DNA of 64,000 nt from assembly GCA_028276605.1 (NCBI GenBank), contig JAPYWC010000001.1, positions 18,779-82,778 on the forward strand, in the 5' to 3' direction. This DNA is from Desulfurococcales archaeon. Lineage in GTDB: Archaea > Thermoproteota > Thermoprotei_A > Sulfolobales > Ignisphaeraceae. The notes beneath the pieces are model-generated. The model was not told the origin of the DNA, ran no database searches, and was given only the letters and a program-made list of their open reading frames with translations. Shown here piece after piece: positions 15,641 to 24,689 of this stretch. The position numbers and the translations under genes are program-made. Each line of letters starts with the position of its first letter. Within the stretch, counting starts at the first letter, position 1.

Positions 15641-18559
15641 TTGCTTAAATTGATTGAATATGGTAAGGATGTGCAAAGAATGTGCGAAGAAGTAGTATCG
15701 TACTATATGAAACTAGGGTTTCAAAAATTAACAGAAATTCAAAGAGTTGCATGCATTAAAATACTGTCTCACGATTATGATCTTATAGTCTCTGCACCTA
15801 CGGGTTCTGGTAAAACCGAGGCGGTATTGGTGCCTTTACTAACAAAAATTTCTAAAGAGGGTTTAATATACGATATGAGTCTCTTAATTCTCTATGTAAC
15901 TCCACTTCGTGCACTGAATAGAGATATTGGTAGAAGAATTGAAAACATATGTACACCTTTTGGGTGCTCTGTTGGCATATGGCATGGGGATACGCCAAGC
16001 AGTTTAAGAAAAAAGGTTTTGCAAAAGCCTCCGCAAATTTTAATAACAACGCCTGAGAGTCTCAATATATTGTTGATAAAGAAGGAACTACATGAGTATA
16101 TGAGAAACCTAAGAGCTATTATAATTGATGAAGCACAAGAAATTACGCAATCTGAGCGTGGCACGGAGCTGGTTATCTTATTGGAGAGATTAGACATTAT
16201 TAGAGGTAGACATATTAGAAGAATTGCATTATTGCCCCTACTTGATGAAGATAGTATTAGAAATATTGGGGTTGTTCTATTCTCAGGACGAAGGTTTGAT
16301 ATAGCAATAGCATCGCAAACTAAGAGGTATGAAGTTGAAGTAGTTCTTAGTAGCGATGAGTATAAGTGGGGCATATTTGAGATAAATGATGTGATAAAGA
16401 AAATTGATGATACAATTAATTATCGTCAGCCTAAACAAGTATTAATTTTTACAAATACACGAACATCTGCAGAGGAGCTCAGTTTTGCAATACAATCCTT
16501 TACTAATTTTAAAGGTGATTTAGTAGGATTACATCACGGATCTCTATCAAGAAATGTTAGAGAGGAAGTTGAAAGAAAACTAAGAGAAGGAAGAGCAAGA
16601 ATTGTTATTGCGACATCAAGCCTTGAATTGGGGATAGATATAGGCACTATTGATTTGGTAATCCAGTATCTATCGCCACGGCAGGTCTCCAGATTAATGC
16701 AACGAGTGGGCAGAGCAGGACATAGAGAGGGGCAAGTGTCTAGAGGCTTAATTATAGTGCCACCGCTCATAACTGAGCTTATAGAGTCTATAATTATTGC
16801 AAAGAGGTTGAAGAGAGGAAATATCGAGCCCATAAATGTCCATAAAAATAGTCTAGATGTTTTAATGCATCAATTTATCGGTCTCACTCTCGAAAGAGAT
16901 TCAGTATCGTTATCAGATTTCCTGCAAATAATAAAAAGCACTACTGTGTTCGATGGTGTAGGACTGGATGAAGTATCCAAATTAGCTCGTTTTGCTAACG
17001 AAATAGGTCTTGCTCAATGCGAGCAAAATGAAGTAGAGATCAAGTGCAAACCTACGAAAAGAGGGTACATCTATTATGTAACGACAAATATGATACCGGA
17101 TACGCAGGAATATCAAGCAAAGTCTGTTCTAGATCATAAAGTTATTGCAATGCTTGATGAAAGCTTTGTATCTTTATGCGATACAGACGACGTAATAGTA
17201 CTTAGCGGCAAAGCTTGGCGTGTAGTTGACGTAGATTACGAAGATAAGGTGGTATGGCTTTCACCACTGTTAAATCCAGACCAGGCAATTTTACCCAAGT
17301 GGGTTGGGGAGAACATACCTGTTGATTGGAGAACATCAAGGGAAATATGTTCATTCATTAGAAGGCTTTGCTCATGTACAACCAGCTCTTGCATTGAGAA
17401 ACTCTTTAACGAGTATGATCTAAATGATTATGTAAGGACTTTCTTGACTAAATACAAAAATGAAATATGTAAGGTTTATCCAAATGATAGCGTATTAACA
17501 ATAGAGTTACTTACAATACCCAATGAAAATAGATCACTTATAGGGTTCTATCACTGTCTAGGTACAAAGGGTTCAGAAGCATTCTCTCTATTACTAACCA
17601 AGGTTTTCAGAGACCACCTACGAGCAGGCGTTACATATAAGGCGCATCAGCTAGGCACAATCATAATGGTGAATAGATCAGTAACAGCAGATGAAATTAG
17701 AAAAGCCATCGCAATTATATTGGGATTGTATAAGAAAGGAAAGATTGAAGAGGCAATAATAGATGAAATTAAGAGAGCCTCCTTCTTCAAGAAGCGTGTA
17801 ATAGAAGTAGCTAAGAAGATGGGGGTGCTATCAAAGAACGCGAGTTCAGAGGAAATCAGAAAGGCATTTTCAGCACTTCTTAAGATAGAGCCTATAGTCA
17901 ATGAAGCTTTACGTGAAACTCTTACTGAAAATGTTGATATTAGCATTGTTAGTGAGTATATAAAGAAGTTGGAGAGAAGCAAGAAGATTCGAATAGTAGT
18001 TGCAAAAAGTGCTTCACCATTCCTCTATGAGATATCTCAGCTGGGTACATTCCGATATATTATACAGCAATCTTTAATGCCCAAAAACTTAGTTATCGAA
18101 CTATCTAAACATAGAATTCTTAGCAGAAGTGTACAGCTCTTCTGTTTAATGTGCGGTACAACATTTAGCATTAAATTAGATGAATTTATCAAGCAAAATT
18201 GTATGAACAAGACACCAATTTCCTGCGAAATTTTTTGCCCAAATTGCAAGTCAAAACTATTAACAATAATTGAAAACGAACAAGAGGCCGCTGAGCTAAA
18301 ATCTATTCTTATGAAAGCAAAGAAAGATGGGCCAAACAACTTAAATCCTGATGAGAGAAATAAGCTTAGGAAGGCTATGAAAATTGCAAACCTCGTTATG
18401 GAATATGGTATTGCAGCTGTGATTGCCTTGCAAGGTATAGGAATAGGTCCTGAAACCGCAAAAAAAGTTCTTGCAAACTCAAATGGTCTTGATGAGCTCA
18501 TATTAAACATAATTCGTTTTGAGGAGCAGTTCTTAAGAACACGTAGATATTGGGACTAA
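15641..18559 (+). CDS. Lhr-like superfamily 2 helicase with C-terminal zinc ribbon and HhH
   Basis: 972-residue DNA/RNA helicase of the Lhr group. Motif Q/I: TEIQ at 31-34 and APTGSGKT at 52-59. Motif Ib: TPES at 137-140. Motif II: DEAQ near 163-166. Motifs V and VI: TSSLELGIDIG and MQRVGRAGHR. Motif III, normally SAT after motif II, reads ALLPLL here. The C-terminal part has a CxxC...CxxC ribbon (CLMC and CPNC) and a helix-hairpin-helix LQGIGIGPETAKKVL near the end. The TTG at 15641 is the longest start; an ATG at codon 14 is an alternative. The ced genes follow on the same strand. Confidence 0.85.
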   Translation: MLKLIEYGKDVQRMCEEVVSYYMKLGFQKLTEIQRVACIKILSHDYDLIVSAPTGSGKTEAVLVPLLTKISKEGLIYDMSLLILYVTPLRALNRDIGRRIENICTPFGCSVGIWHGDTPSSLRKKVLQKPPQILITTPESLNILLIKKELHEYMRNLRAIIIDEAQEITQSERGTELVILLERLDIIRGRHIRRIALLPLLDEDSIRNIGVVLFSGRRFDIAIASQTKRYEVEVVLSSDEYKWGIFEINDVIKKIDDTINYRQPKQVLIFTNTRTSAEELSFAIQSFTNFKGDLVGLHHGSLSRNVREEVERKLREGRARIVIATSSLELGIDIGTIDLVIQYLSPRQVSRLMQRVGRAGHREGQVSRGLIIVPPLITELIESIIIAKRLKRGNIEPINVHKNSLDVLMHQFIGLTLERDSVSLSDFLQIIKSTTVFDGVGLDEVSKLARFANEIGLAQCEQNEVEIKCKPTKRGYIYYVTTNMIPDTQEYQAKSVLDHKVIAMLDESFVSLCDTDDVIVLSGKAWRVVDVDYEDKVVWLSPLLNPDQAILPKWVGENIPVDWRTSREICSFIRRLCSCTTSSCIEKLFNEYDLNDYVRTFLTKYKNEICKVYPNDSVLTIELLTIPNENRSLIGFYHCLGTKGSEAFSLLLTKVFRDHLRAGVTYKAHQLGTIIMVNRSVTADEIRKAIAIILGLYKKGKIEEAIIDEIKRASFFKKRVIEVAKKMGVLSKNASSEEIRKAFSALLKIEPIVNEALRETLTENVDISIVSEYIKKLERSKKIRIVVAKSASPFLYEISQLGTFRYIIQQSLMPKNLVIELSKHRILSRSVQLFCLMCGTTFSIKLDEFIKQNCMNKTPISCEIFCPNCKSKLLTIIENEQEAAELKSILMKAKKDGPNNLNPDERNKLRKAMKIANLVMEYGIAAVIALQGIGIGPETAKKVLANSNGLDELILNIIRFEEQFLRTRRYWD

Positions 18560-18570
18560 AGACACTAACA

Positions 18571-18580
18571 TTTTTTAAAC
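18571..18580 (+). promoter_or_regulatory. TATA-like box of cedA1
   Basis: TTTTTTAAAC is centred about 31 bases before the ATG at 18607, so transcription would start at or a few bases before the codon. This supports the ATG start over the upstream TTG that overlaps the helicase gene. Confidence 0.4.
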
Positions 18581-18606
18581 AATTAATTACTTTGGGGACT
18601 GCTCCT

Positions 18607-18876
18607 ATGGATGTAGTATCACTAATAAAGGATCTAATTTCAAAGGCTGTCGTTATCGCATGGTTACTGTTCTTTTTATCATGGATTATAGGCTGGGCAA
18701 TAAAGGGGGCTCCTATACCAATTGGCAAGGCGAGAAGGATAGGGCAAAGTATTATTGAGGATGCAGTGTGGGGGGCATTCTGGGTAGCTATAGGCACATC
18801 TATATTCTGGCTAATTATATACATATCATCAAGCCTTGGCAATGTTTTACCACCTCCTCCAGCGCCACAGCTATAG
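18607..18876 (+). CDS. cedA1: Ced DNA import system small membrane protein CedA1 (pilin-like)
   Basis: 89 residues with two hydrophobic segments, about 14-31 and 57-76, separated by a short basic loop (GKARRIGQ) and followed by a Pro-rich tail (NVLPPPPAPQL). Size, topology and position directly before a large polytopic membrane protein that is followed by another tiny membrane protein match the Sulfolobus cedA1-cedA-cedA2 cluster, which takes up DNA between cells. In related crenarchaea CedA1 is reported to form a VirB2-like conduit. The ATG start is supported by the promoter spacing. The identification rests on synteny and topology. Confidence 0.7.
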   Translation: MDVVSLIKDLISKAVVIAWLLFFLSWIIGWAIKGAPIPIGKARRIGQSIIEDAVWGAFWVAIGTSIFWLIIYISSSLGNVLPPPPAPQL

Positions 18877-18929
18877 AAAAGAAGGTTCGCAAAAAATCTA
18901 TGTAATTAATTTTAATGGGGTAAGCTTTG

Positions 18930-20309
18930 ATGTACTTATTCTTAGTGGCGTACTATCTTTCCATCCTTACATTTTACATTGGAGTACTAATTTATGCCTT
19001 GCCCATACCTGTAACAGGGTTGAAAAGATGGGGCCCTAGACTGATTACAGATTCGTTCTATGTAATGGTGCTTCTGTTCTCTGTAACCAGCATAGTAAGG
19101 TTTGCAGATCTTATTCAGCACATATTAGGTGGTGACTGGAGTTTCTTTCTATCCTATATAAAGGCGTCAATATTTGTTCGTTCAAATCTTTTGCTATTCT
19201 TTGGTATTGTAAAGGACATTATTGGCGGGTTGAAGATTTTACCTGGGTTGTCAAAACTGTTTTCAGTAGTTACAAATGCAATTTACTTTTCCCTCAATGC
19301 AACACTGATTCTTTATGTGATTGCGACCCTAATTAAAATCTCTTTCTGGACTCTTGTATTACTTGGAATAACATTAATGGCAATACCATTTAGGGTTGCA
19401 CGGAATGCGGGGGCGTTTCTCATCGCATTCTCTCTTGTGTTTTATACTGCACTCCCCTTATATACACAATTTGTGCAACTCCTTTTTGTTTCTGAGCCTC
19501 GGCAATTCACTCCCATAATACTTCAAGGAAATATCATCAATATGCACGGCAAACCTCTTGCTTATGGTTACATAGAATTAAAATATGGTGATGAGTATAT
19601 AGGGCCCTTACCAGTTAATGCCTGGGGATATATGATTCCAATAACTTCAGATATGCTTAGTAAGAATATAACATTGTATTTCGATATTTGTGGTCATCGC
19701 TTTTTCACAAATGTATCTAATGTGTTAGTGAGAAGTCTTTGTGGCTTTAATAATTATAGTGTTTTTATATGTAGAATCAATCTAATGGTATATGGATTGA
19801 TTGATTATAAAGAGGGTATAGCTCTACATGCAATACCATTTCCTGAAAACGTTGATGTACTCACATTCAATTCTACAGTTATTCGTCTTCTCATTAATAC
19901 GACAACACCTATAGACTTCTATATATCTATCTCCAAAGGCTACGACATCAAGTCTATAAAAATAGATGAAACGGAAATATACGATGTTAGGAAATTTTAC
20001 AAGTACTCGTGGAAGTGGTATGATGTGGAAGGAGATACATACGTCTTAAATTTACCTAAAGGAAATCACGAGATAACTATTAGTATGAATAGAAATGGTA
20101 AGCCTATAGAACCAAGCGAATACTATGTCTTCAATGCGCAAGTTAAACTTATGGAACTTGGCAACATGCCGAGCATTGTTGATGAGCTAGCTAGAATCAT
20201 GTATATAGATATTATAGCTGCCGCACTCTATATATCATTGCTTCTATCCATTAGTTATGGACTTGCACGTGCAATTGGAGGAGCATCAAGACTCAGGCTG
20301 ATACCATGA
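18930..20309 (+). CDS. cedA: Ced DNA import channel CedA with a large extracytoplasmic domain
   Basis: 459 residues. The N-terminal 190 contain about six hydrophobic segments (including 4-24, 43-60, 118-135, 140-155 and 161-187), as expected for the CedA/VirB6-like membrane channel. Residues about 192-425 are polar, rich in beta-strand pattern and Asn-X-Ser/Thr sites, and begin with a segment resembling carboxypeptidase-regulatory-like folds (GKPLAYGYIELKYGDE). A final membrane helix lies at about 426-448. ATG 18930 follows GGGGTAAG; a TTG precedes it. The stop overlaps the start of the next gene in ATGA. cedB (the HerA-like ATPase) is not in the window. Confidence 0.7.
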   Translation: MYLFLVAYYLSILTFYIGVLIYALPIPVTGLKRWGPRLITDSFYVMVLLFSVTSIVRFADLIQHILGGDWSFFLSYIKASIFVRSNLLLFFGIVKDIIGGLKILPGLSKLFSVVTNAIYFSLNATLILYVIATLIKISFWTLVLLGITLMAIPFRVARNAGAFLIAFSLVFYTALPLYTQFVQLLFVSEPRQFTPIILQGNIINMHGKPLAYGYIELKYGDEYIGPLPVNAWGYMIPITSDMLSKNITLYFDICGHRFFTNVSNVLVRSLCGFNNYSVFICRINLMVYGLIDYKEGIALHAIPFPENVDVLTFNSTVIRLLINTTTPIDFYISISKGYDIKSIKIDETEIYDVRKFYKYSWKWYDVEGDTYVLNLPKGNHEITISMNRNGKPIEPSEYYVFNAQVKLMELGNMPSIVDELARIMYIDIIAAALYISLLLSISYGLARAIGGASRLRLIP

Positions 20310-20488
20310 CAATTTCTAAGGAGCTTTTAAGGAGAATAATAATATTCAACTTAATAGCAATGATTACTTCAGTCATTATGCTTCAATACGGCTACATAAG
20401 TGTGCTTAACACGGTACTAACCATTACAATTCTTGCTCTTGTAACACTACTAATCGTAAGTTTTTCGCAGATACTAAAAGATGAATAG
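20306..20488 (+). CDS. cedA2: Small two-helix membrane protein, CedA2-like
   Basis: 60 residues with two hydrophobic helices (about 12-28 and 33-53), a basic N-terminus and an acidic C-terminus. It starts within the cedA stop codon (ATGA overlap), which indicates translational coupling. In Sulfolobus, CedA2 is an equally small two-helix protein encoded beside CedA and found in complex with it. The assignment is by position, size and topology; the sequence itself is too short for more. Confidence 0.6.
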   Translation: MTISKELLRRIIIFNLIAMITSVIMLQYGYISVLNTVLTITILALVTLLIVSFSQILKDE

Positions 20489-20520
20489 CTATGTATTTGT
20501 AGGCACTACCCCAGAATTCA

Positions 20521-20528
20521 TATAAAAA
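20521..20528 (+). promoter_or_regulatory. TATA-like box of rpo13
   Basis: TATAAAAA lies in the gap after cedA2, about 90 bases before the rpo13 ATG, and predicts a separate transcript with a leader of about 60 bases. Confidence 0.45.
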
Positions 20529-20611
20529 GTTATTTACTCTTCAAAACACAGAATGAGTAGTTAAGTTATGTACTAGAATTTGTTAGCATTTGACGGTTTG
20601 AGGTGCCTTTG

Positions 20612-20899
20612 ATGACTGAAGAAAATGTTGAAGAAGTTTCAGGTGAAGAGAGTGAAGTAGTAGAAGAAGTGAGTGAGACATATGAGGAAGATAAAGAAGA
20701 ATTAGAGTATGTACCATTTTCTCCACTGGAACTGGAATTGTTCATTTCACGTAGTGAGATTTGGGACAAATTAGTTAAGGGGGAGCTAGGAATAAATGAA
20801 GCAAAGAAAATGATTGAAGAATTAATGTTGAAACCACTAGAACCAGTGATGCAAGCTAGAAAAGGTAGTAAAAAGAGGAGGAGACAAGAGAAGGGTTAG
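20612..20899 (+). CDS. rpo13: RNA polymerase subunit Rpo13
   Basis: 95 residues: an acidic disordered N-terminus (about 1-38), a helix-turn-helix core FSPLELELFISRSEIWDKL followed by GELGINEAKKMIEEL, and a Lys/Arg-rich tail (KGSKKRRRQEKG). This layout and the core IWD-L--G---EAKK are those of Sulfolobus Rpo13, a crenarchaeal subunit sitting in the DNA cleft of RNA polymerase. The ATG at 20612 is chosen because GAGGTG lies 7 bases upstream; an in-frame GTG at 20603 overlaps that site. It is a good marker of crenarchaeal origin. Confidence 0.85.
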   Translation: MTEENVEEVSGEESEVVEEVSETYEEDKEELEYVPFSPLELELFISRSEIWDKLVKGELGINEAKKMIEELMLKPLEPVMQARKGSKKRRRQEKG

Positions 20900-20983
20900 A
20901 ACTAATTTGCTCTACATTGCTGCTTTTGAGGATGCTAAACGGCTATTTCATGAATTATGACTTAAGTAATTACTTAATTTTGA

Positions 20984-21373
20984 CTATTTAAGATCTTTTT
21001 CGATTGCATAGCCTAATTGTGTCAATGCGGTTTCAAGGACAGGTAAGGTTATAGATTTATCAAATACTATTACAACAATCTTTTTTCCATCTTTTATTGA
21101 AAGTTTAATCTTGTCAACAAGAACATTTCCCTTTATTAAATCACTTATACTTTTTCTGGGTGTAAGAAAGTCTTTAAATTTCCTTTGCATTAATGAGTAG
21201 AACTCGTTAAAGTGCTCTATCATGCGTATAGCATCATCAACATCCTCACCTCCTTTTCCTAAAAGTTTTTGTAATCCCCTTATTAATTCGATTGACTTCT
21301 CTGCTTCTATTTCTACTGCTACGTAGTTTCCGGGCAACATAAACAGTCTTACGCTTTGGCTCATAATCCTCAT
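20984..21373 (-). CDS. Hypothetical protein divergent from pcn
   Basis: 129 residues (or 126 from a second ATG at 21364). The pattern is beta-rich at both ends with two central helices (IELIRGLQKLLG and AIRMIEHFNEFYSLMQRKFKDFL). No motif I recognise. It shares a short promoter gap with the divergent PCNA gene. Confidence 0.6.
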   Translation of the reverse strand: MRIMSQSVRLFMLPGNYVAVEIEAEKSIELIRGLQKLLGKGGEDVDDAIRMIEHFNEFYSLMQRKFKDFLTPRKSISDLIKGNVLVDKIKLSIKDGKKIVVIVFDKSITLPVLETALTQLGYAIEKDLK

Positions 21374-21459
21374 CTTATTAACTACTCTTTAAGCTCGTAT
21401 TTAACCAATAGTTTTTTAGAGTCTTTAAAGCGTTAAGAAGTTATACGGGTTGAAATAGG

Positions 21460-22221
21460 ATGAGCGCACGTGTAACATACCCTGTTGGTGCAGTAATGAA
21501 AAACGTAGCACAAGCACTAAAGCGTATTGTTGATCAGGTTCCGCTAGTTATAGGATTGGATCAGTTCTCAATTGAAGCTTTTTCACCAGATAAAGTGGCC
21601 TTAGTTGTTGTTTCCATTCCTTCTTCAGCTTTTGAGGAGTACAATGTTAGTTCTGAGGTTCGCATTATTATTGATAGAGATGAATTTGCTAAAGCACTAA
21701 AAAAAGCGACAAAAAGAGATAAGGTAGTTTTTGAGTATAGTGAGGGGGCTAGGGAGCTTAAGGTTAAGGTAATTAGTGTTAGAACAAACTTAGAAAGAGA
21801 ATTCGTTATTCCAATATCAGAGGTAACGTTTGAAAGAGTTGGAGAGATAGATGTTCAGCTAGAGGTTACTGCAAGCATACCAGCATCAGAACTTGTTGCA
21901 ATAATCAAAGATGCTGATGTTGTAAGCGAAGAGATAACATTAATCTATTCGTCTGAGTTGAATGGCATAAGGGTGGCTGCACACGGTGATATAGCGTCTT
22001 ATGAGACTGTCTTAAAGCAATTCCAACCATTAACATATCTTGAGTCTGCCGTTAGTACTGCGATGGCTAAGTACAGCGTTGAGCATCTAAAAGCTTTAGC
22101 AAAACTTCTCGACTTAGCAGATGAATGCACTATTGCGTTTGGCTCTGATAAGCCGCTTAAAATATCATTCAATTTAACTGGCGGTGGCCAAGTCACCATA
22201 TGGGTTGCTCCAAGAGCGTAA
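21460..22221 (+). CDS. pcn: Sliding clamp PCNA, first paralogue
   Basis: 253 residues, the normal PCNA length, with the two-domain clamp pattern and the C-terminus LTGGGQVTIWVAPRA, where WVAP is the usual PCNA tail that forms part of the PIP-box pocket. Crenarchaea generally carry two or three PCNA paralogues that form heterotrimers. It is followed by an AbrB-type regulator and a second PCNA. CTTTAAAG about 30 bases upstream may be the TATA-like box. Subunit number (PCNA1 or PCNA3) cannot be fixed from sequence alone. Confidence 0.94.
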   Translation: MSARVTYPVGAVMKNVAQALKRIVDQVPLVIGLDQFSIEAFSPDKVALVVVSIPSSAFEEYNVSSEVRIIIDRDEFAKALKKATKRDKVVFEYSEGARELKVKVISVRTNLEREFVIPISEVTFERVGEIDVQLEVTASIPASELVAIIKDADVVSEEITLIYSSELNGIRVAAHGDIASYETVLKQFQPLTYLESAVSTAMAKYSVEHLKALAKLLDLADECTIAFGSDKPLKISFNLTGGGQVTIWVAPRA

Positions 22222-22234
22222 AGGGTTGTGGTCT

Positions 22235-22624
22235 ATGTATACAGAAATTGTAAAAGTTGATGCAAAGGGTAGGGTGACTATACCCTCATCTGTTAGGCTT
22301 CTTCTAGGCATTGAAGAAGGAGATCAGCTGCTACTGATAGTTGATGAAGAGCATCATACAATAAAGCTTCAAGTCTTTAAAAATAATAATATAGTGACAT
22401 GCAAAATTATAGCTAACACTAAAAGTATTAATAGAATACTTTCATCTTTTATTAGTAAAATTATTAACTTCAGTTGCTTATGCATAGATAAGACATGTGA
22501 AGCATATAGATGTAAGCTTGTAGTACCTAGTGATATAGTAGAGAAGATCCTTAATATTGAGCCTAGCGCCTTATGTACCGATACAACTGAAGCTATTAAG
22601 AAATCGAGTAGAGCTCTTGAATGA
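22235..22624 (+). CDS. AbrB/SpoVT-type DNA-binding protein
   Basis: 129 residues. The N-terminal 45 are a swapped-hairpin AbrB domain (VDAKGRVTIPSSVRLLLGIEEGD). The rest has a Cys cluster (CLCIDKTCEAYRC) and a second hairpin-like VPSDIVEKILNIEP, so it may be a two-domain regulator. The frame extends upstream into pcn, but the ATG at 22235 starts the AbrB fold exactly and lies 13 bases after the pcn stop. It may regulate the surrounding replication genes or other targets; that is inference. Confidence 0.8.
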   Translation: MYTEIVKVDAKGRVTIPSSVRLLLGIEEGDQLLLIVDEEHHTIKLQVFKNNNIVTCKIIANTKSINRILSSFISKIINFSCLCIDKTCEAYRCKLVVPSDIVEKILNIEPSALCTDTTEAIKKSSRALE

Positions 22625-22693
22625 GTCTCCAATAGTAAAATACTTTTTATACTTTATTTGCATTAAAAATTATTAAGGAAACGGTGTTGTGCT

Positions 22694-23461
22694 ATGAGCT
22701 CACAATTAAGGTTTACGTTTGCTGATGCAAGGATATGGAGATATGTGCTAAGGGCTTTAGCAGAGTATTTAGAGGTTGTAGGCATGAAGGTAAGTCCAAG
22801 TGAGGGGGTCAGGATAAAGGCTATGGATCCTAGCAGAGTTATGCTACTCGATTTTCATATACCTCCTTCAGCTTTTGAGGAGTTTGTTGTTGAGAAAGAG
22901 GAAATATTGTTTCTCAATTTAGAGAATGTTCCTAAGATACTTAGAAGAGCTTCAAAGAACGATAAGCTAGCCATATCAAGTGATGGTACAAGACTAACGC
23001 TGACATTGATATCGAAAGGCGGCGTGCATCGTAGCTTTACCTTCCCACTCATATCAGCGTCTTACGAAGAAATTCCAGAACTATCTCTAGAATTCAAAGT
23101 CTCTGCAAAAATTATAGGTCCAATTTTAGCGGCAGTTCTCTCAATATTAAAAGATGCAGGTGAGTCGACAAAGTTTAAGGCTCTCCGTGAAGGGCTTTCA
23201 ATAATGTCTTCCTCAGAGCTCGGTGAAATAGAGTTCCTCTTTACAACTACAACAGGAACATTAATAGATTACCAGATACCTGAAGACTTTACAGAGTTCA
23301 CGAATACATACTCAACAGAATACATAGCACTACTTTCGTCAATAGCTCGACTTGCAGAAAGCGCAACCATAAGGCTAGCCCCGGAAGCACCTTGTGAAAT
23401 AGCTCTAGATCTTGCTGCAGGAGCACAACTAAAAGTCTACATAGCACCTAGAATTGAGTGA
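22694..23461 (+). CDS. pcn2: Sliding clamp PCNA, second paralogue
   Basis: 255 residues, full PCNA fold. DFHIPPSAFEEF corresponds to the IPSSAFEEY element of the first paralogue, and the tail reads QLKVYIAPRIE. The two are clearly diverged, as expected for different subunits of a heteromeric ring. It is 9 bases from priS; in Sulfolobus PCNA2 is the paralogue beside priS, so this is probably the PCNA2 equivalent. Confidence 0.93.
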   Translation: MSSQLRFTFADARIWRYVLRALAEYLEVVGMKVSPSEGVRIKAMDPSRVMLLDFHIPPSAFEEFVVEKEEILFLNLENVPKILRRASKNDKLAISSDGTRLTLTLISKGGVHRSFTFPLISASYEEIPELSLEFKVSAKIIGPILAAVLSILKDAGESTKFKALREGLSIMSSSELGEIEFLFTTTTGTLIDYQIPEDFTEFTNTYSTEYIALLSSIARLAESATIRLAPEAPCEIALDLAAGAQLKVYIAPRIE

Positions 23462-23470
23462 TGATCTAAG

Positions 23471-24685
23471 GTGGCTTTGAAGAAAGTCGCAGAGAAAGAT
23501 GCTCATCTGATCTTTAAAGAGCTTTTTAGAAAGTACTACAGAGTTGCAGACCTAATACTGCCTCAAGATCTTGGCTTACGAGAAATAGCTCTGCAAGACT
23601 TTGATGGAGGTTATTACATAAGGCACTTAACATTTGAGAATAAATCTCAGCTTATTGAATTCATAACACGTGAGCATGTGCCCAAGGATCTCTACTATTC
23701 TTCGGCTAAGTATAGGGATCCAGGCAATAATTCAATGGAGGGAAAGGGATGGATTGGCAGTGATTTAATATTTGATATAGATGCGGATGAACTACCGTTA
23801 TGTTCTTCAAAGGTTATTGAAATTCGCTTTTGCGCAAGATGTGGTTATGTAGCAACTGATACTAATGAAAAAACGTGTCCACGGTGCAATGTGGAGCTAG
23901 CGAAGTTTAGTCATGTAGAACCAGAATGTATTAGTATGGCATTTAATCGTTTGAAAGAGCTGGTCGACATTATTGAAAATGATTTTGGATTCACAAATTA
24001 CAAAGCTAGTTTTTCTGGTAATAGAGGGTTTCATTTAATAGTAGAGCTTCAACATCCATATGACTTGCTAGATTCTGAGATGAGGAGAGAGATAGTATCT
24101 TATTTAATTCTTGATGATGTACAAAAGAAATTTATAAAGAATGTCTTTGTAACCGAGTTTAGTAGAAAAGGTAGAAAAGGAGTTTTAAGTATAATACCGC
24201 GCATAGTAGATGGTGGTATAAGGAGAAGGATAGCAAAGGCATTGTTAGGGAAAGTCCCTGAACATTCAAAAAGCTATATTCTTGGCTATGTAAATGAAAT
24301 AGATGTGGCTAAAGCTATCGAGATTGTAAATATACTACGCAATAATCTTGACGAAATTCTGAACATGATAAGTATACCTGTTGATGCTAAGGTTACAATA
24401 GATCTAACTCACTTGGTTAGAGTGCCAAATAGCATAAATGGGAAAACAGGGTGGAGAGCATATTTAATAGACGATTTATCTGAGTTTAGGTTAGATGAGT
24501 CAAAGGCTTCAATAGGCAATATAAGTGAGATCTTTAGGATCAGGTTTATTGTGTCCTTGCCAGAGATAAAGGTTATTGACAGGGCATTTAAAGTGAAACG
24601 AGATGATGTATTAGACTTAGAATATGTATATGCATCCTACTTTATTTTTAAGGGCGTTGCAAAGTTGATTGATGTGAAGAGGTAA
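23471..24685 (+). CDS. priS: DNA primase small catalytic subunit
   Basis: 404-residue archaeal/eukaryotic primase catalytic subunit that makes RNA (and DNA) primers. The catalytic acidic motif is FDIDADEL, the zinc knuckle CARCGYVATDTNEKTCPRC, and the nucleotide-binding SGNRGFHLIVE. A GTG start follows directly after pcn2. PriL is not in the window. It is transcribed with the clamp gene upstream and the GINS-like gene 4 bases downstream. Confidence 0.96.
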   Translation: MALKKVAEKDAHLIFKELFRKYYRVADLILPQDLGLREIALQDFDGGYYIRHLTFENKSQLIEFITREHVPKDLYYSSAKYRDPGNNSMEGKGWIGSDLIFDIDADELPLCSSKVIEIRFCARCGYVATDTNEKTCPRCNVELAKFSHVEPECISMAFNRLKELVDIIENDFGFTNYKASFSGNRGFHLIVELQHPYDLLDSEMRREIVSYLILDDVQKKFIKNVFVTEFSRKGRKGVLSIIPRIVDGGIRRRIAKALLGKVPEHSKSYILGYVNEIDVAKAIEIVNILRNNLDEILNMISIPVDAKVTIDLTHLVRVPNSINGKTGWRAYLIDDLSEFRLDESKASIGNISEIFRIRFIVSLPEIKVIDRAFKVKRDDVLDLEYVYASYFIFKGVAKLIDVKR

Positions 24686-24689
24686 TGTT

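Noticed and set aside
23458..23510. GTGATGA and CTGA spaced 53 nt at the pcn2-priS junction
   Set aside because: No D' or C' boxes at the right places, and most of it is coding for priS.
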